Assembly: GCF_009451885.1 (NCBI RefSeq)
Contig: NZ_WIAO01000007.1
Location: 62,001 to 126,000 of the forward strand
DNA from: Glycomyces albidus
GTDB taxonomy: Bacteria; Actinomycetota; Actinomycetes; Mycobacteriales; Micromonosporaceae
Direction of reading: 5' to 3'
Length of the DNA: 64,000 nucleotides
In this document: positions 42,585-50,405 of the stretch, piece after piece
Position numbering within the stretch: position 1 is the first letter of the stretch
Layout of the letters: the number at the start of each line of letters is the position of its first letter
The notes under the pieces: generated by a model
Database searches by the model: none
What the model was told of the DNA's origin: nothing
Seen by the model: only the letters and a program-made list of their open reading frames with translations
Made by a program: the position numbers and the translations under genes

Positions 42585-42627
42585 CCGCGATCCGGTGGCG
42601 CACCTCCAGTGCGCCACCGGATCGCGG
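42585..42627. terminator. very strong 19-bp-stem hairpin
   Basis: Perfect 19-base arms starting CCGCGATCCGGTGG and ending CCACCGGATCGCGG, 5-base loop, between the convergent SDR and tautomerase genes. A weaker stem CCGGCCGC/GCGGCCGG lies at 42479-42500. It would stop transcription from both directions. Confidence 0.8.
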
Positions 42628-42633
42628 CATCGG

Positions 42634-43050
42634 CTACCGCTCGTTCAGGCGCTTGACCGCCTCGACGACGGCCGGGTCGTCGGACTGGAGCCGGCCCTGG
42701 AATCCCGCGTGCTGCAGCGGGTAGTGGTTCATGAGGATCAGCGTCTCCTCGGTGTTGGCGATGCCGCGGTAGGCGACCTCGATCGCGTCGTTGATCCGCT
42801 TGGTCATCGTCCGGCTGGCGTCCTCGTCGGCGAGCTCGGGCGCTTCGAGGAAGCACACCGGCCGCATCGGCTCGTCGCCGTAGAGGCGCCCGTCGAAGGC
42901 GACGTCGTCGCCGGAGTACTCGCGGAGCCAGACCTGGATGTCCGGACGCATGCGGTACGCCTCCTCGATGGCGTCGGTGACCTCGCTCATCAACTGCTGC
43001 TTGGCTTCGTGGCCGATGCCCTTCGGCGCTTCGATGAAGAACTGCGGCAT
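42634..43050 (-). CDS. Tautomerase-superfamily protein (cis-CaaD/MSAD-like, fused 4-OT length)
   Basis: 138 aa. Starts MPQFFIEAPKG, so Met removal exposes the catalytic Pro1. Two roughly 60-residue beta-alpha-beta halves (GIGHEAKQQLMSEVTDAIEEAY, then EDASRTMTKRINDAIEVAY). Family reactions are keto-enol tautomerisation or dehalogenation; substrate unknown. Shares a symmetric promoter with the divergent ECF sigma gene, so probably a member of that regulon. Confidence 0.85.
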   Translation of the reverse strand: MPQFFIEAPKGIGHEAKQQLMSEVTDAIEEAYRMRPDIQVWLREYSGDDVAFDGRLYGDEPMRPVCFLEAPELADEDASRTMTKRINDAIEVAYRGIANTEETLILMNHYPLQHAGFQGRLQSDDPAVVEAVKRLNER

Positions 43051-43099
43051 TGGGAACTCCTGGTTCTGTTCTCGAGCGATCTCGGACGTCGCCCGCTGC

Positions 43100-43177
43100 C
43101 CAGTACTGATACGAGGGCCGGTGAAAACTCATCGCGGATCGCCGATGAGTTTTCACCGGCCGGGGGATCTGTACTGG
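43100..43177. promoter_or_regulatory. 78-bp symmetric divergent promoter
   Basis: Perfect 19-base inner arms at 43116-43134 and 43143-43161 (outward strand begins CGATGAGTTTTCACCGGCC), loop of 8. Outer arms are CCAGTAC (43100-43106) and GTACTGG (43171-43177) on the same axis. Read outward, both genes have TTTTCACC-N13-GTACTGG, 28-49 bases before their starts: two mirror copies of one promoter or operator. Confidence 0.75.
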
Positions 43178-43205
43178 TGAGGAAACGACGAAGGGGGCAC
43201 CGGTC

Positions 43206-44222
43206 ATGGAGACCGTTCTGGCGAGGCCTGAGGCGGGGGAGTTCGCGCGGCTCACCGACCCGTACCGGCGCGAGCTGCTGGTGCACTGCTACCGGATGCT
43301 CGGGTCGGTCCACGACGCGGAGGACCTGGTCCAGGAGACGTACCTGCGCGCCTGGCGCGCGTTCGACCGGTTCGAGGGCCGGTCGTCGCTGCGGACCTGG
43401 CTGTACCGGATCGCGACGCACGCGTGCCTGCGCGCGCTGGAGAACCGCGGCCGCCGCCCGATGCCGTCGGGCCTCGGCGGACCCAGCGGCGATCCCGAGG
43501 GCGCCTTGGAGGCGCCGCCCCGCGAGGTGACGTGGCTGCAGCCGATCCCGGACGCGCTGCTGTCGGCCGATCCGGCGCAGATCGCGACGTCCCGCGAGGG
43601 CACCCGCCTCGCGTTCGCCGCGGCGCTCCAGCACCTGCCCGCCCGCCAGCGCGCCGTGCTGATCCTGCGCGACGTGCTCGGCTGGCGCGCCTCCGAGGTC
43701 GCCGAGCTGCTCGACACCTCGACGGCCGCGGTCAACAGCGCGCTCCAGCGGGCCCGCGCCCAGCTCGAACAGGCCGGCCTGGCCGAGGACACCCTGGTCG
43801 AGCCGTCCGACCCTGAGCGGCGGGAACTGCTGGACAGGTTCGTCGCGGCCTTCGAGAACGGCGACGCGGCGGCGCTCACCAGGATCCTGCGCGACGACGC
43901 GGTGCTGGAGATGCCGCCGTTCACGGCCTGGTTCGCCGGCCGTGACGCCATCGCCCGGTTCATGGCGTCGCAGGGGTTCGCCGCCTGCGGCGGCGCCCCG
44001 ATGATCCCGACCGCCGCGAACGGACAGCCCGCGCTCGCCTCGTATGAGCGCCACGGGGACGGCGTCCGCCGCGCCCACGGCATCCACGTGCTCACCTTGA
44101 CCGACTCGGGCATCGCCCGCATCCGGACGTTCCTCGACACGAGCCTGTTCGCGACGTTCGGGCTGCCGAGCAGCGTTCCCGATGCCGGCCGCGCCCGGAC
44201 CGGACTGCTCACGCGCGTCTGA
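43206..44222 (+). CDS. ECF sigma factor with SnoaL-like C-terminus (SigX5/TIGR02960-like)
   Basis: 338 aa. Region 2 FARLTDPYRRELLVHCYRMLGSVHDAEDLVQETYLRAW and RTWLYRIATHACLRAL; region 4 LQHLPARQRAVLILRDVLGWRASEVAELLDTSTAAVNSALQRAR. Then a SnoaL/NTF2-like domain (LLDRFVAAFENGDAAALTRILRDDAVLEMPPF ... IRTFLDTSLFATFGLP) that in this group modulates activity instead of an anti-sigma factor. Likely drives the tautomerase gene and itself from the mirrored promoter. Confidence 0.93.
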   Translation: METVLARPEAGEFARLTDPYRRELLVHCYRMLGSVHDAEDLVQETYLRAWRAFDRFEGRSSLRTWLYRIATHACLRALENRGRRPMPSGLGGPSGDPEGALEAPPREVTWLQPIPDALLSADPAQIATSREGTRLAFAAALQHLPARQRAVLILRDVLGWRASEVAELLDTSTAAVNSALQRARAQLEQAGLAEDTLVEPSDPERRELLDRFVAAFENGDAAALTRILRDDAVLEMPPFTAWFAGRDAIARFMASQGFAACGGAPMIPTAANGQPALASYERHGDGVRRAHGIHVLTLTDSGIARIRTFLDTSLFATFGLPSSVPDAGRARTGLLTRV

Positions 44223-44342
44223 ACCTCTGGCGCGGGATCGGCGGCTCGGGCGAGGGACGCCGGGGCCGCTGAGCCTCCCGCGCCCGGGACCGCCGGCGTG
44301 CGGAATGCTGCCGACGGCCGGGCCGCGCCGGACCGGAGGGGA

Positions 44343-45233
44343 TCAGGAGCGCACGGACACCGCCCGAGCGCTGCCGACGCGGTGGACGGCGGACCGGAGC
44401 ATGAAGCGCACGAAGACGCGGTGGAAGGGCTTGATGAGCGCGAATCGCTTCGGGCCCAGGCCGTTGCGGAACCGCACGACCGTCGACATGGTCAGCCGTC
44501 CCTCCTCCACGAGCACCGAGACCCGGAAGTCCATGTCCCGCAGCGACTCGCCGATCAGGGCCTCGTCGCCGGAGCGGTCGAGGAGCCCGAACGGCCGGTG
44601 GAAGAAGATCACCCGCGCCCACTCGTACGGATCGGTCGGCATCCCCGGCCGCAGGCGGATCCGGAACGAGTCGGCGTAGTCGACGCGGTCGAAGGCCCCG
44701 CGCGCGAGCACCGCGTCCCGGGGCGTCTCGACGGCCCGGGGCCGCTCGCTCATGACCGCGCGCAGCAGCCGCACCCAGGGTGAGCGCTTGGCGGGCCGGC
44801 GCACGGACCCGGTGGCGGCGCGTTCGGCGTTGTCGAGCAGATCCTCGATCAGGGCGTCGTGCAGCCACCGGATCGCCAACGGCCACAGGACGATCGCGGT
44901 TCCCTCCGTCCGTCCGCCCATGTCGTGCGCGAGCATGCAGGCGTCGGGGCCGTCCGGTGTCACCGAGAACTCGTGGAAGCCCGCCAGGCCGCTGCCCGGG
45001 CCGAACGCGAAGCGGACCCGGCGGCCCGGCTCGTACTCGTCGACACGGTAGCGGATCGAGGCGTGCCCGCCGTCCGCGCCGACGCCAAGGGGCCGGTCGA
45101 GGAGCAGCGGCCACCAGGCCGGGGTCGGCCAGAGCCGGTCGCCGGGACCGGCCAGACCGTCGATGAGGGCGCCGACGGCCGAGGCGGGGGCGTCGATCCG
45201 GCGCGAGTGCGTGTTCTCCACGGAAACCTCCAT
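44343..45233 (-). CDS. SRPBCC-type protein with DUF2867-like C-terminus
   Basis: 296 aa. N-terminal polyketide-cyclase/SRPBCC-like half (SRRIDAPASAVGALIDGLAG, RYRVDEYEPGRRVRFAFGPG, GFHEFSVTPDG) and a C-terminal DUF2867-like half (DPYEWARVIFFHRPFGLLDRSGDEALIGESLRDMDF, TVVRFRNGLGPKRFALIKPFHR). Cytosolic, substrate unknown. Divergent from a TetR gene with palindromes covering both starts. Confidence 0.75.
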   Translation of the reverse strand: MEVSVENTHSRRIDAPASAVGALIDGLAGPGDRLWPTPAWWPLLLDRPLGVGADGGHASIRYRVDEYEPGRRVRFAFGPGSGLAGFHEFSVTPDGPDACMLAHDMGGRTEGTAIVLWPLAIRWLHDALIEDLLDNAERAATGSVRRPAKRSPWVRLLRAVMSERPRAVETPRDAVLARGAFDRVDYADSFRIRLRPGMPTDPYEWARVIFFHRPFGLLDRSGDEALIGESLRDMDFRVSVLVEEGRLTMSTVVRFRNGLGPKRFALIKPFHRVFVRFMLRSAVHRVGSARAVSVRS

Positions 45234-45270
45234 ACGGTGGCGTATGGTTTTACCATACGCTAGCGTATGG
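45230..45270. promoter_or_regulatory. two TetR operators
   Basis: CCATACGGTGGCGTATGG (45230-45247, 7-base arms) and CCATACGCTAGCGTATGG (45253-45270, perfect 18-base palindrome), 23 bases apart centre to centre. They overlap the start codons of both divergent genes; the right palindrome includes the TetR ATG, which suggests a leaderless mRNA. Confidence 0.88.
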
Positions 45271-45845
45271 ACATGGTGCGCGCAAGCAATCGACTCACCG
45301 CCGACGACTGGGCCGACGCGGCGCTCGTGGCGCTGGAGGCCGGCGGCCTGGCCGCCGTCGCGGTCGAGCCCCTGGCGCGCGACCTCGGCGCCACGAAGGG
45401 CAGCTTCTACTGGCATTTCAAGAACCGCGAGGCCCTCATCGAAGCGGCGGTGCTCCGCTGGGAGCGCCGCGGCACCGAAGAGGTCATCGCCGCCATCGAG
45501 GACGCGCGCCTCGACGACCCGGTCGAACGGCTGCGCCGCCTGTTCGAGAAGGTGATCGAGCACGGGGCCACCCACCGGATCGAGACGGCGCTGGCGGCTT
45601 CGGCCGACCACCCGACGGTGGCCGCCGTCCTCGCGCGCGTGGGCAGGCGGCGCATCGAGTACGTCACCGCGCTGTTCGAGGCCGCCGGGTTCGCACCCGC
45701 ACCGGCCCGCCATCGGGCCGTGATCTCCGTGAGCATGTACTACGGCATGACCCACCTCGCCGCCACCGCCGCCGAAGCCCTGCCGCGGACCCGCGAGGAA
45801 CGCAAGGCACTGGTCGCCGCGGCCCTCGAAAGCCTGCTCGCCTAG
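45267..45845 (+). CDS. TetR-family regulator
   Basis: 192 aa from ATG 45267 (ATG 45273 is the next in frame). Helix-turn-helix DDWADAALVALEAGGLAAVAVEPLARDLGATKGSFYWHFKNREALIEAAV, with the G-S-F-Y-W-H-F-K recognition helix. C-terminal domain TetR_C-like (VERLRRLFEKVIEHG, ALAASADHPTVAAVLARVGRRR). Represses itself and the SRPBCC gene through the two palindromes. Confidence 0.92.
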   Translation: MDMVRASNRLTADDWADAALVALEAGGLAAVAVEPLARDLGATKGSFYWHFKNREALIEAAVLRWERRGTEEVIAAIEDARLDDPVERLRRLFEKVIEHGATHRIETALAASADHPTVAAVLARVGRRRIEYVTALFEAAGFAPAPARHRAVISVSMYYGMTHLAATAAEALPRTREERKALVAAALESLLA

Positions 45846-45872
45846 CGAGCCGGTGCCGGCCGCCCGGCGACG

Positions 45873-46112
45873 TCACGTCTCACTGCTCGGTCCCGTCACC
45901 GACACGGTCGCGCGGTAGACGATGGCCTGGGCGATCGCCGACCTGCCTTCGGGCGAGCCGGGCCGCGCGTCCACGTCCCACGCGGCGGGGGCCTGCCGCA
46001 CTGCGTTCGGGTCGGCGGTGCCGGTGTCCTCGTCGGCGATCCGGGTGAGGCGGGCGGGCGATGAAGCGCGCATCCTCGCCGCCGTCGGGCATGCGCGCGA
46101 GCCGGTACAGTG
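45873..46112 (-). pseudogene. possible gene remnant with a 4-base duplication
   Basis: One frame reads RLARMPDGGEDARFIAR and a shifted frame continues sensibly LTRIADEDTGTADPNAVRQA ... AIAQAIVYRATVSVTG to a stop at 45873. The switch is at a CCCG CCCG tandem near 46055-46062, consistent with a 4-base insertion. No start is evident upstream, so the 5' part is missing too. The family is not recognised. It may instead be non-coding. Confidence 0.35.
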
Positions 46113-46117
46113 CCGCG

Positions 46118-47005
46118 TCAGTTCTCCGCGCCGGCCGGGTTCACGGGGGCGTCGGTGCCGGTCCAGCTCGCGAGGAGTCGGAGCCGCTCGTCGGAGGGCG
46201 AGGCCGGCTCGGCGGTGTAGACCAGGAGGGACAGTCCGGGTTCGGCGGTGAGTTCCAGTCCCTCGTAGACGAGGTCGAGTTCGCCGACGACCGGGTGGCG
46301 CACGATCTTGCCGCCGCTGCCGTGGATGCGCACGTTCCTTGCGGCCCAACGGGTCCGGAACTCCTCCGAGCGGGTGGACAGTTCGCCGATGAGGTCCTGG
46401 AGGCCCTTGTCGCGGGGGTCGCGCCCGGCCTCGGTGCGCAGGATCGCGACGCTCACCTCGGCCGCGTGGTCCCAGTCGGCGAAGAACCGCTGGGAGCGTT
46501 CGAGGTCGAGGAAGCAGAACCGGGCGAGGTTCGGGGTCCCCTCGGCGCCGTCGTACACGTCAGCGAACAGCGCGCGCCCGAGCCGGTTGGCGGCCAGGAG
46601 GTCGGTGCGGCCGTTGCGGACGACGGCCGGAGCGTCGATCGCGTCGAGCATCTGCGCCAGGCTCCGGCGCGGCGACCAGCGGTTGCTGCCGCGGCGGCGG
46701 GGACGCGTCTGCGGGGCGCGGCCGGCGGCCTTGGCCAGGTCGAACAGGTACGACCGTTCGGCCTCGTCGAGCCGGAGCGCGCGGGCGAGGGCGTCGAGGA
46801 CCGCGTCGGAGGCCCCGGCGATGCCGCCGCGCTCCAGCCGTGCGTAGTACTCGACGCTGATGTTCGCCAGGACCGCCACTTCGGCGCGCCGCAGTCCGGG
46901 CACGCGCCGGTTGGCCCCGTAGGGCAGGCCCGCCTGCTCTGGAGTGAGTTTCGCGCGGCGCGACGTCAGGAACTCGCGCACTTCGTCCCGGTAGTCCACG
47001 CTCAC
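46118..47005 (-). CDS. XRE-family regulator with MmyB-like ligand domain
   Basis: 295 aa from GTG 47005 (GAGGGG upstream). Helix-turn-helix VREFLTSRRAKLTPEQAGLPYGANRRVPGLRREEVA-type block, here RRAEVAVLANISVEYYARLERG. Then the MmyB-like domain LAQMLDAIDAPAVVRNGRTDLLAANRLGRALFADVY and FFADWDHAAEVSVAILRTEAGRDP, which in homologues binds fatty acid-like ligands. Divergent from the zinc alcohol dehydrogenase gene (180-base gap), its likely target. Confidence 0.92.
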   Translation of the reverse strand: MSVDYRDEVREFLTSRRAKLTPEQAGLPYGANRRVPGLRRAEVAVLANISVEYYARLERGGIAGASDAVLDALARALRLDEAERSYLFDLAKAAGRAPQTRPRRRGSNRWSPRRSLAQMLDAIDAPAVVRNGRTDLLAANRLGRALFADVYDGAEGTPNLARFCFLDLERSQRFFADWDHAAEVSVAILRTEAGRDPRDKGLQDLIGELSTRSEEFRTRWAARNVRIHGSGGKIVRHPVVGELDLVYEGLELTAEPGLSLLVYTAEPASPSDERLRLLASWTGTDAPVNPAGAEN

Positions 47006-47185
47006 GACGGTACGCCCCTCGCCGAGTTCGAGGGATGCCCTCCGAGTACACCCCTCAGCAGAGTGTTTTCCCAGGTCCGTGGGTGCGCTTTGATCGGTGG
47101 TGAGCGGGACGGCCCGGTGCCGGCCCGCACACGGCCAGGTCTCCGTCACCGCGCCTCAAGGCGCGCCGTTCAGGAAGTGCATCCC

Positions 47186-48202
47186 ATGCGAGGAACGATC
47201 ATCTACGCCCCCGGCGACATCCGCTCCGAGGAGCGCCCCGACGCGGCGGTCACCGCGCCGACCGACGCGGTCGTCCGCCTCAGCGCGACCTGCATCTGCG
47301 GCACCGACCTGTGGGCGTACCGCGGCATGGAGCCGATCGCCGAACCCCGGCCGATCGGCCACGAGTACGTCGGCGTCGTCGAACAGGTCGGCGACGGCGT
47401 GCGGAACGTCGAGGTCGGACAGTTCGTCGTCGGCTCCTTCGCGACCTCGGACAACACCTGCGAGATCTGCCGGGCCGGCTACCAGTCCCACTGCGTGCAC
47501 CGGGAGTTCGTCGGCACCGCGCAGGCCGAGCTGCTGCGCGTGCCGAACGCGGACGGCACCCTCGTCGCCGTTCCCGGGCCGCCCGATCCCGACCTCGTCC
47601 CGCACCTGCTGGCCGCTTCGGACGTGCTCGGCACGGGCTGGTTCGCCGCCGACGCGGCCCAGGCCGGTCCCGGGAGGACCGTGGTCGTCGTCGGCGACGG
47701 CGCGGTCGGCCTGCTCGGCGTCCTGTCGGCGAAGCAGATGGGCGCCGAGCGCATCATCGTCATGTCCCGCAACGAGTCCCGCCAGAAGCTCGCCCTCGGC
47801 TTCGGCGCCACCGACATCGTCACCGAGCGCGGCGACGACGGCGTCGCGAGGATCAAGGAGCTCACCGGCGGGCTCGGCGCCCACTCCGTGATCGAAGCCG
47901 TCGGGACGCAGGAGTCGATGGCGCAGGCCGTCCGCTCCGCCCGCGTCGGCGGCCACGTCGGCTACGTCGGCATCTCCCACGGGGTCGAACTGTCCGGCCG
48001 GGAGCTGTTCTTCTCGGGCGTCCACCTCCACGGCGGCCCGGCCCCGGTCCGGCGGTACCTGCCGGACCTCGTCGACCGCATCTGGCGGCGCGAGATCGAG
48101 CCGGGCAAGGTCTTCGACCTGACCCTCCCGCTCGCCGACGTCGCCGAGGGCTACCGGGCCATGGACGAGCGCCGCGCCGTGAAAGTGCTCCTCCAGCCGT
48201 AG
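47186..48202 (+). CDS. Zinc-dependent alcohol dehydrogenase family protein
   Basis: 338 aa. Catalytic zinc ligands C38 (TCICGTDLW) and H59-E60 (IGHEYVG); a structural-zinc-like Cys set in SDNTCEICRAGYQSHC; Rossmann GDGAVGLLGVLSAKQMGAERII. NAD(P)-dependent oxidation of an alcohol or aldehyde. Such genes next to MmyB-type XRE regulators are common in actinobacteria and are probably induced by a reactive aldehyde or alcohol. Cytosolic. Confidence 0.9.
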   Translation: MRGTIIYAPGDIRSEERPDAAVTAPTDAVVRLSATCICGTDLWAYRGMEPIAEPRPIGHEYVGVVEQVGDGVRNVEVGQFVVGSFATSDNTCEICRAGYQSHCVHREFVGTAQAELLRVPNADGTLVAVPGPPDPDLVPHLLAASDVLGTGWFAADAAQAGPGRTVVVVGDGAVGLLGVLSAKQMGAERIIVMSRNESRQKLALGFGATDIVTERGDDGVARIKELTGGLGAHSVIEAVGTQESMAQAVRSARVGGHVGYVGISHGVELSGRELFFSGVHLHGGPAPVRRYLPDLVDRIWRREIEPGKVFDLTLPLADVAEGYRAMDERRAVKVLLQP

Positions 48203-48254
48203 CGGCAACGGGTCGACGAGGACGAGGGGCCGCGTCCCCATCCTCGGCGCCGGA

Positions 48255-48285
48255 CTCGCCGCGATGGGACTCCCATCGCGGCGAG
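48255..48285. terminator. 31-bp palindromic hairpin
   Basis: CTCGCCGCGATGGGA and its reverse complement, separated by one base, 53 bases after the alcohol dehydrogenase stop. As RNA it forms a stem of about 13 pairs with a short loop. Confidence 0.65.
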
Positions 48286-48313
48286 GAACCCCCACGCGAA
48301 TCGCGCCCCTTCT

Positions 48314-48325
48314 GTGAGCGCTAAC
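48314..48325. promoter_or_regulatory. LacI-type box GTGAGCGCTAAC
   Basis: Imperfect palindrome centred on AGCGCT, identical to the box at 48466-48477, 152 bases apart centre to centre. Both precede the locus C sugar-uptake operon, whose own LacI gene is at 51754. Confidence 0.65.
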
Positions 48326-48449
48326 GGAGGTCCGGCGACGAACGACCTCCGGTCGAGCGCCGGTCCGGCGTCAGTGCTGCACCACCTTCTGGCCTGAGCT
48401 GGGTCTCCGCCGCCTCGACCGTGAAGATCGAGAATCCATCGGGCATGTC

Positions 48450-48479
48450 TTGACTCGTGGTGACCGTGAGCGCTAACAT
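48450..48479 (+). promoter_or_regulatory. promoter of the locus C operon with overlapping operator
   Basis: TTGACT (48450-48455), 18-base spacer, TAACAT (48474-48479). The operator GTGAGCGCTAAC (48466-48477) overlaps the -10, a standard repression geometry. The transcription start would be near 48486, about 34 bases before the ATG. Confidence 0.65.
48466..48477. promoter_or_regulatory. LacI-type box GTGAGCGCTAAC overlapping the -10
   Basis: Second copy of the 12-base box; see the promoter at 48450-48479. Most likely bound by the LacI protein encoded at 51754. Confidence 0.7.
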
Positions 48480-48519
48480 TCATGCGCATCACTGCCCCCC
48501 ACGTGACAGGCCAGGTGCC

Positions 48520-49473
48520 ATGCGAACCCTTCCCGTTGCGGAGCCGCGCTCCGAGACCGAGACCGCCCGGCGAGCGGCCCCCCGAGCCGGCCGGCGGCGG
48601 AACCTGAGGACCGCGGTCGAGGCGTACGGCATGCTCGCGCCGAGCCTCATCGGCTTCGCGGTCTTCCTCATCGCGCCGATCGTCGTGGTCGTCGTCCTGA
48701 GCTTCTTCGACTGGAACCTGCTCTCCGATCCCGAGTTCATCGGCCTCGAGAACTACCGCGAGCTCGCGGGGGACGAGCGGGCGCTCCGGTCGATCGGCAA
48801 CACGTTCTACTACGTGCTGCTCAACATCCCCGCCCAGACCGTGCTCGCCCTCCTGCTCGCGCTGGCGCTCAACGCGAAGATCAAGGCCCGCAACACCTTC
48901 CGCGTGCTGTACGTGCTGCCGTGGATGGCCATGCCGGTCGCGCTCGGCGTCATCTGGCGCTGGGTCTTCGACCCCGCCTACGGGGCGCTGAACCGCTTCC
49001 TGGACCTGTTCGGGATCGACGGCGCGGCCTGGCTGACCAGCTCCGCCTGGGCGATGCCCGTCATCGCCTCGGTCAACGTCTGGCAGTACACCGGCTACAC
49101 GATGCTGTTCTTCCTCGCCGGTCTCCAGGCCATCCCCGCGCAGCTCTACGAGGCGGCCGATGTGGACGGCGCCTCGCCCGTGCACCGGTTCTTCGCGATC
49201 ACGCTGCCGCTGCTGCGGCCGGCGATGCTGTTCGTGCTCATCACCAGCGTCATCGGCTCGTTCCAGGTCTTCGACACCATCCACGTGATGACCGCCGGAG
49301 GCCCGGCCGGCTCCACCGCGACGCTGAACTACCAGATCTACCTGGAGTCCTTCACCCAGCGCAACGCCGGCTACGCCTCGATGCTCGCGGTGATCCTCTT
49401 CGCGATCATCGCGCTCATCACCCTCACGCAGGCCGCCCTGTTCCGCAAGCGCACCGTCTACGACTTCAGCTAG
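48520..49473 (+). CDS. Sugar ABC transporter permease 1 (locus C)
   Basis: 317 aa. Basic N-terminus then six membrane helices (AYGMLAPSLIGFAVFLIAPIVVVVVLSF first). EAA loop YEAADVDGASPVHRFFAITLPLLRP (about 207-231). First gene of the operon; ATG 48520 (an in-frame ATG at 48457 lies upstream of the proposed transcription start and is rejected). 10 bases to the next gene. Confidence 0.92.
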   Translation: MRTLPVAEPRSETETARRAAPRAGRRRNLRTAVEAYGMLAPSLIGFAVFLIAPIVVVVVLSFFDWNLLSDPEFIGLENYRELAGDERALRSIGNTFYYVLLNIPAQTVLALLLALALNAKIKARNTFRVLYVLPWMAMPVALGVIWRWVFDPAYGALNRFLDLFGIDGAAWLTSSAWAMPVIASVNVWQYTGYTMLFFLAGLQAIPAQLYEAADVDGASPVHRFFAITLPLLRPAMLFVLITSVIGSFQVFDTIHVMTAGGPAGSTATLNYQIYLESFTQRNAGYASMLAVILFAIIALITLTQAALFRKRTVYDFS

Positions 49474-49483
49474 GAGCACGCCG

Positions 49484-50299
49484 ATGAAGAAGATCCCGCT
49501 CTACCTGGTGCTCGTGGCCGGCGCGCTGCTCTCGGTCGCGCCCTATCTCATGACCGTGAACGCCGCGTTCAAGTCCAAACAGGAGATCCTGACCTCGGAG
49601 CCGTGGGCGCCGCCGGCGAACCCGGTCCTCTCGAACTTCGCGGAGGTCTGGAGCCGCTACGACTTCGCGACCTTCGTCGTCAACTCGCTCGTCGTCGCCG
49701 TGGCCGTCACCGTCGGGCAGCTCGTGTTCTCCACCCTCGCCGCCTACGCGTTCGCGCGCCTCGACTTCCCCGGCCGCGACGCCCTGTTCTGGGCCTACAT
49801 CGCGACCCTCATGGTCCCGCAGATCGTGACCCTCGTGCCCACGTTCATCATCGTGCGCGAGCTCGGCCTGGTCGACACCCACGTGGGGCTGATCCTCCCG
49901 TTCGTGTTCGGCTTCCTCATGCCCTACGGGGTGTTCCTGGTCCGCCAGTACTTCAAGACCATCCCCGCCTCCATCGAGGACGCGGCCCGCATCGACGGGG
50001 CCGGGACGTTCACGATCCTGTGGCGCGTCATGGTCCCCATGGCCAAGCCGATCCTCGGGACGCTCGCGATCATCAGCTTCGTCAACACCTGGAACAACCT
50101 CCTGTGGCCGCTGATCATCACCCACTCGGAGTCGACCAGGGTCATCACGCGCGGCATCGCGCAGATGCAGAGCCAGTTCAACCAGGAGTACCACCTCATC
50201 CTGGCCGCCTCCACCATGGCGCTGCTCCCGCTGGTCGCCGTCTTCCTGGTCTTCCAGCGCCACATCGTCCGCTCCATCGCCCTCAGCGGCATGAAGTGA
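49484..50299 (+). CDS. Sugar ABC transporter permease 2 (locus C)
   Basis: 271 aa, six helices. EAA loop IEDAARIDGAGTFTILWRVMVPMAKP (about 164-189). GGAG before the ATG. Pairs with the preceding permease to form the import channel. No ATPase gene in the operon, so it depends on a shared MsiK-type ATPase elsewhere. Confidence 0.93.
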   Translation: MKKIPLYLVLVAGALLSVAPYLMTVNAAFKSKQEILTSEPWAPPANPVLSNFAEVWSRYDFATFVVNSLVVAVAVTVGQLVFSTLAAYAFARLDFPGRDALFWAYIATLMVPQIVTLVPTFIIVRELGLVDTHVGLILPFVFGFLMPYGVFLVRQYFKTIPASIEDAARIDGAGTFTILWRVMVPMAKPILGTLAIISFVNTWNNLLWPLIITHSESTRVITRGIAQMQSQFNQEYHLILAASTMALLPLVAVFLVFQRHIVRSIALSGMK

Positions 50300-50348
50300 C
50301 GCCGGCACCCGGCGACCGGACCCGCAACCGATCCGGCAACCGACCTCG

Positions 50349-50384
50349 ACCGACCTCTCAACCGACCTCTCAACCGACCTCTCA
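50349..50384 (+). repeat. three perfect copies of accgacctctca
   Basis: 12-base tandem repeat between the permease and binding-protein genes, with a degenerate fourth copy before it (50337-50348). It sits in the untranslated spacer just upstream of the binding-protein ribosome site, where it could tune mRNA processing or translation, or just be slippage. Confidence 0.85.
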
Positions 50385-50405
50385 ATGATGAGAAAGGCAC
50401 GAAGG

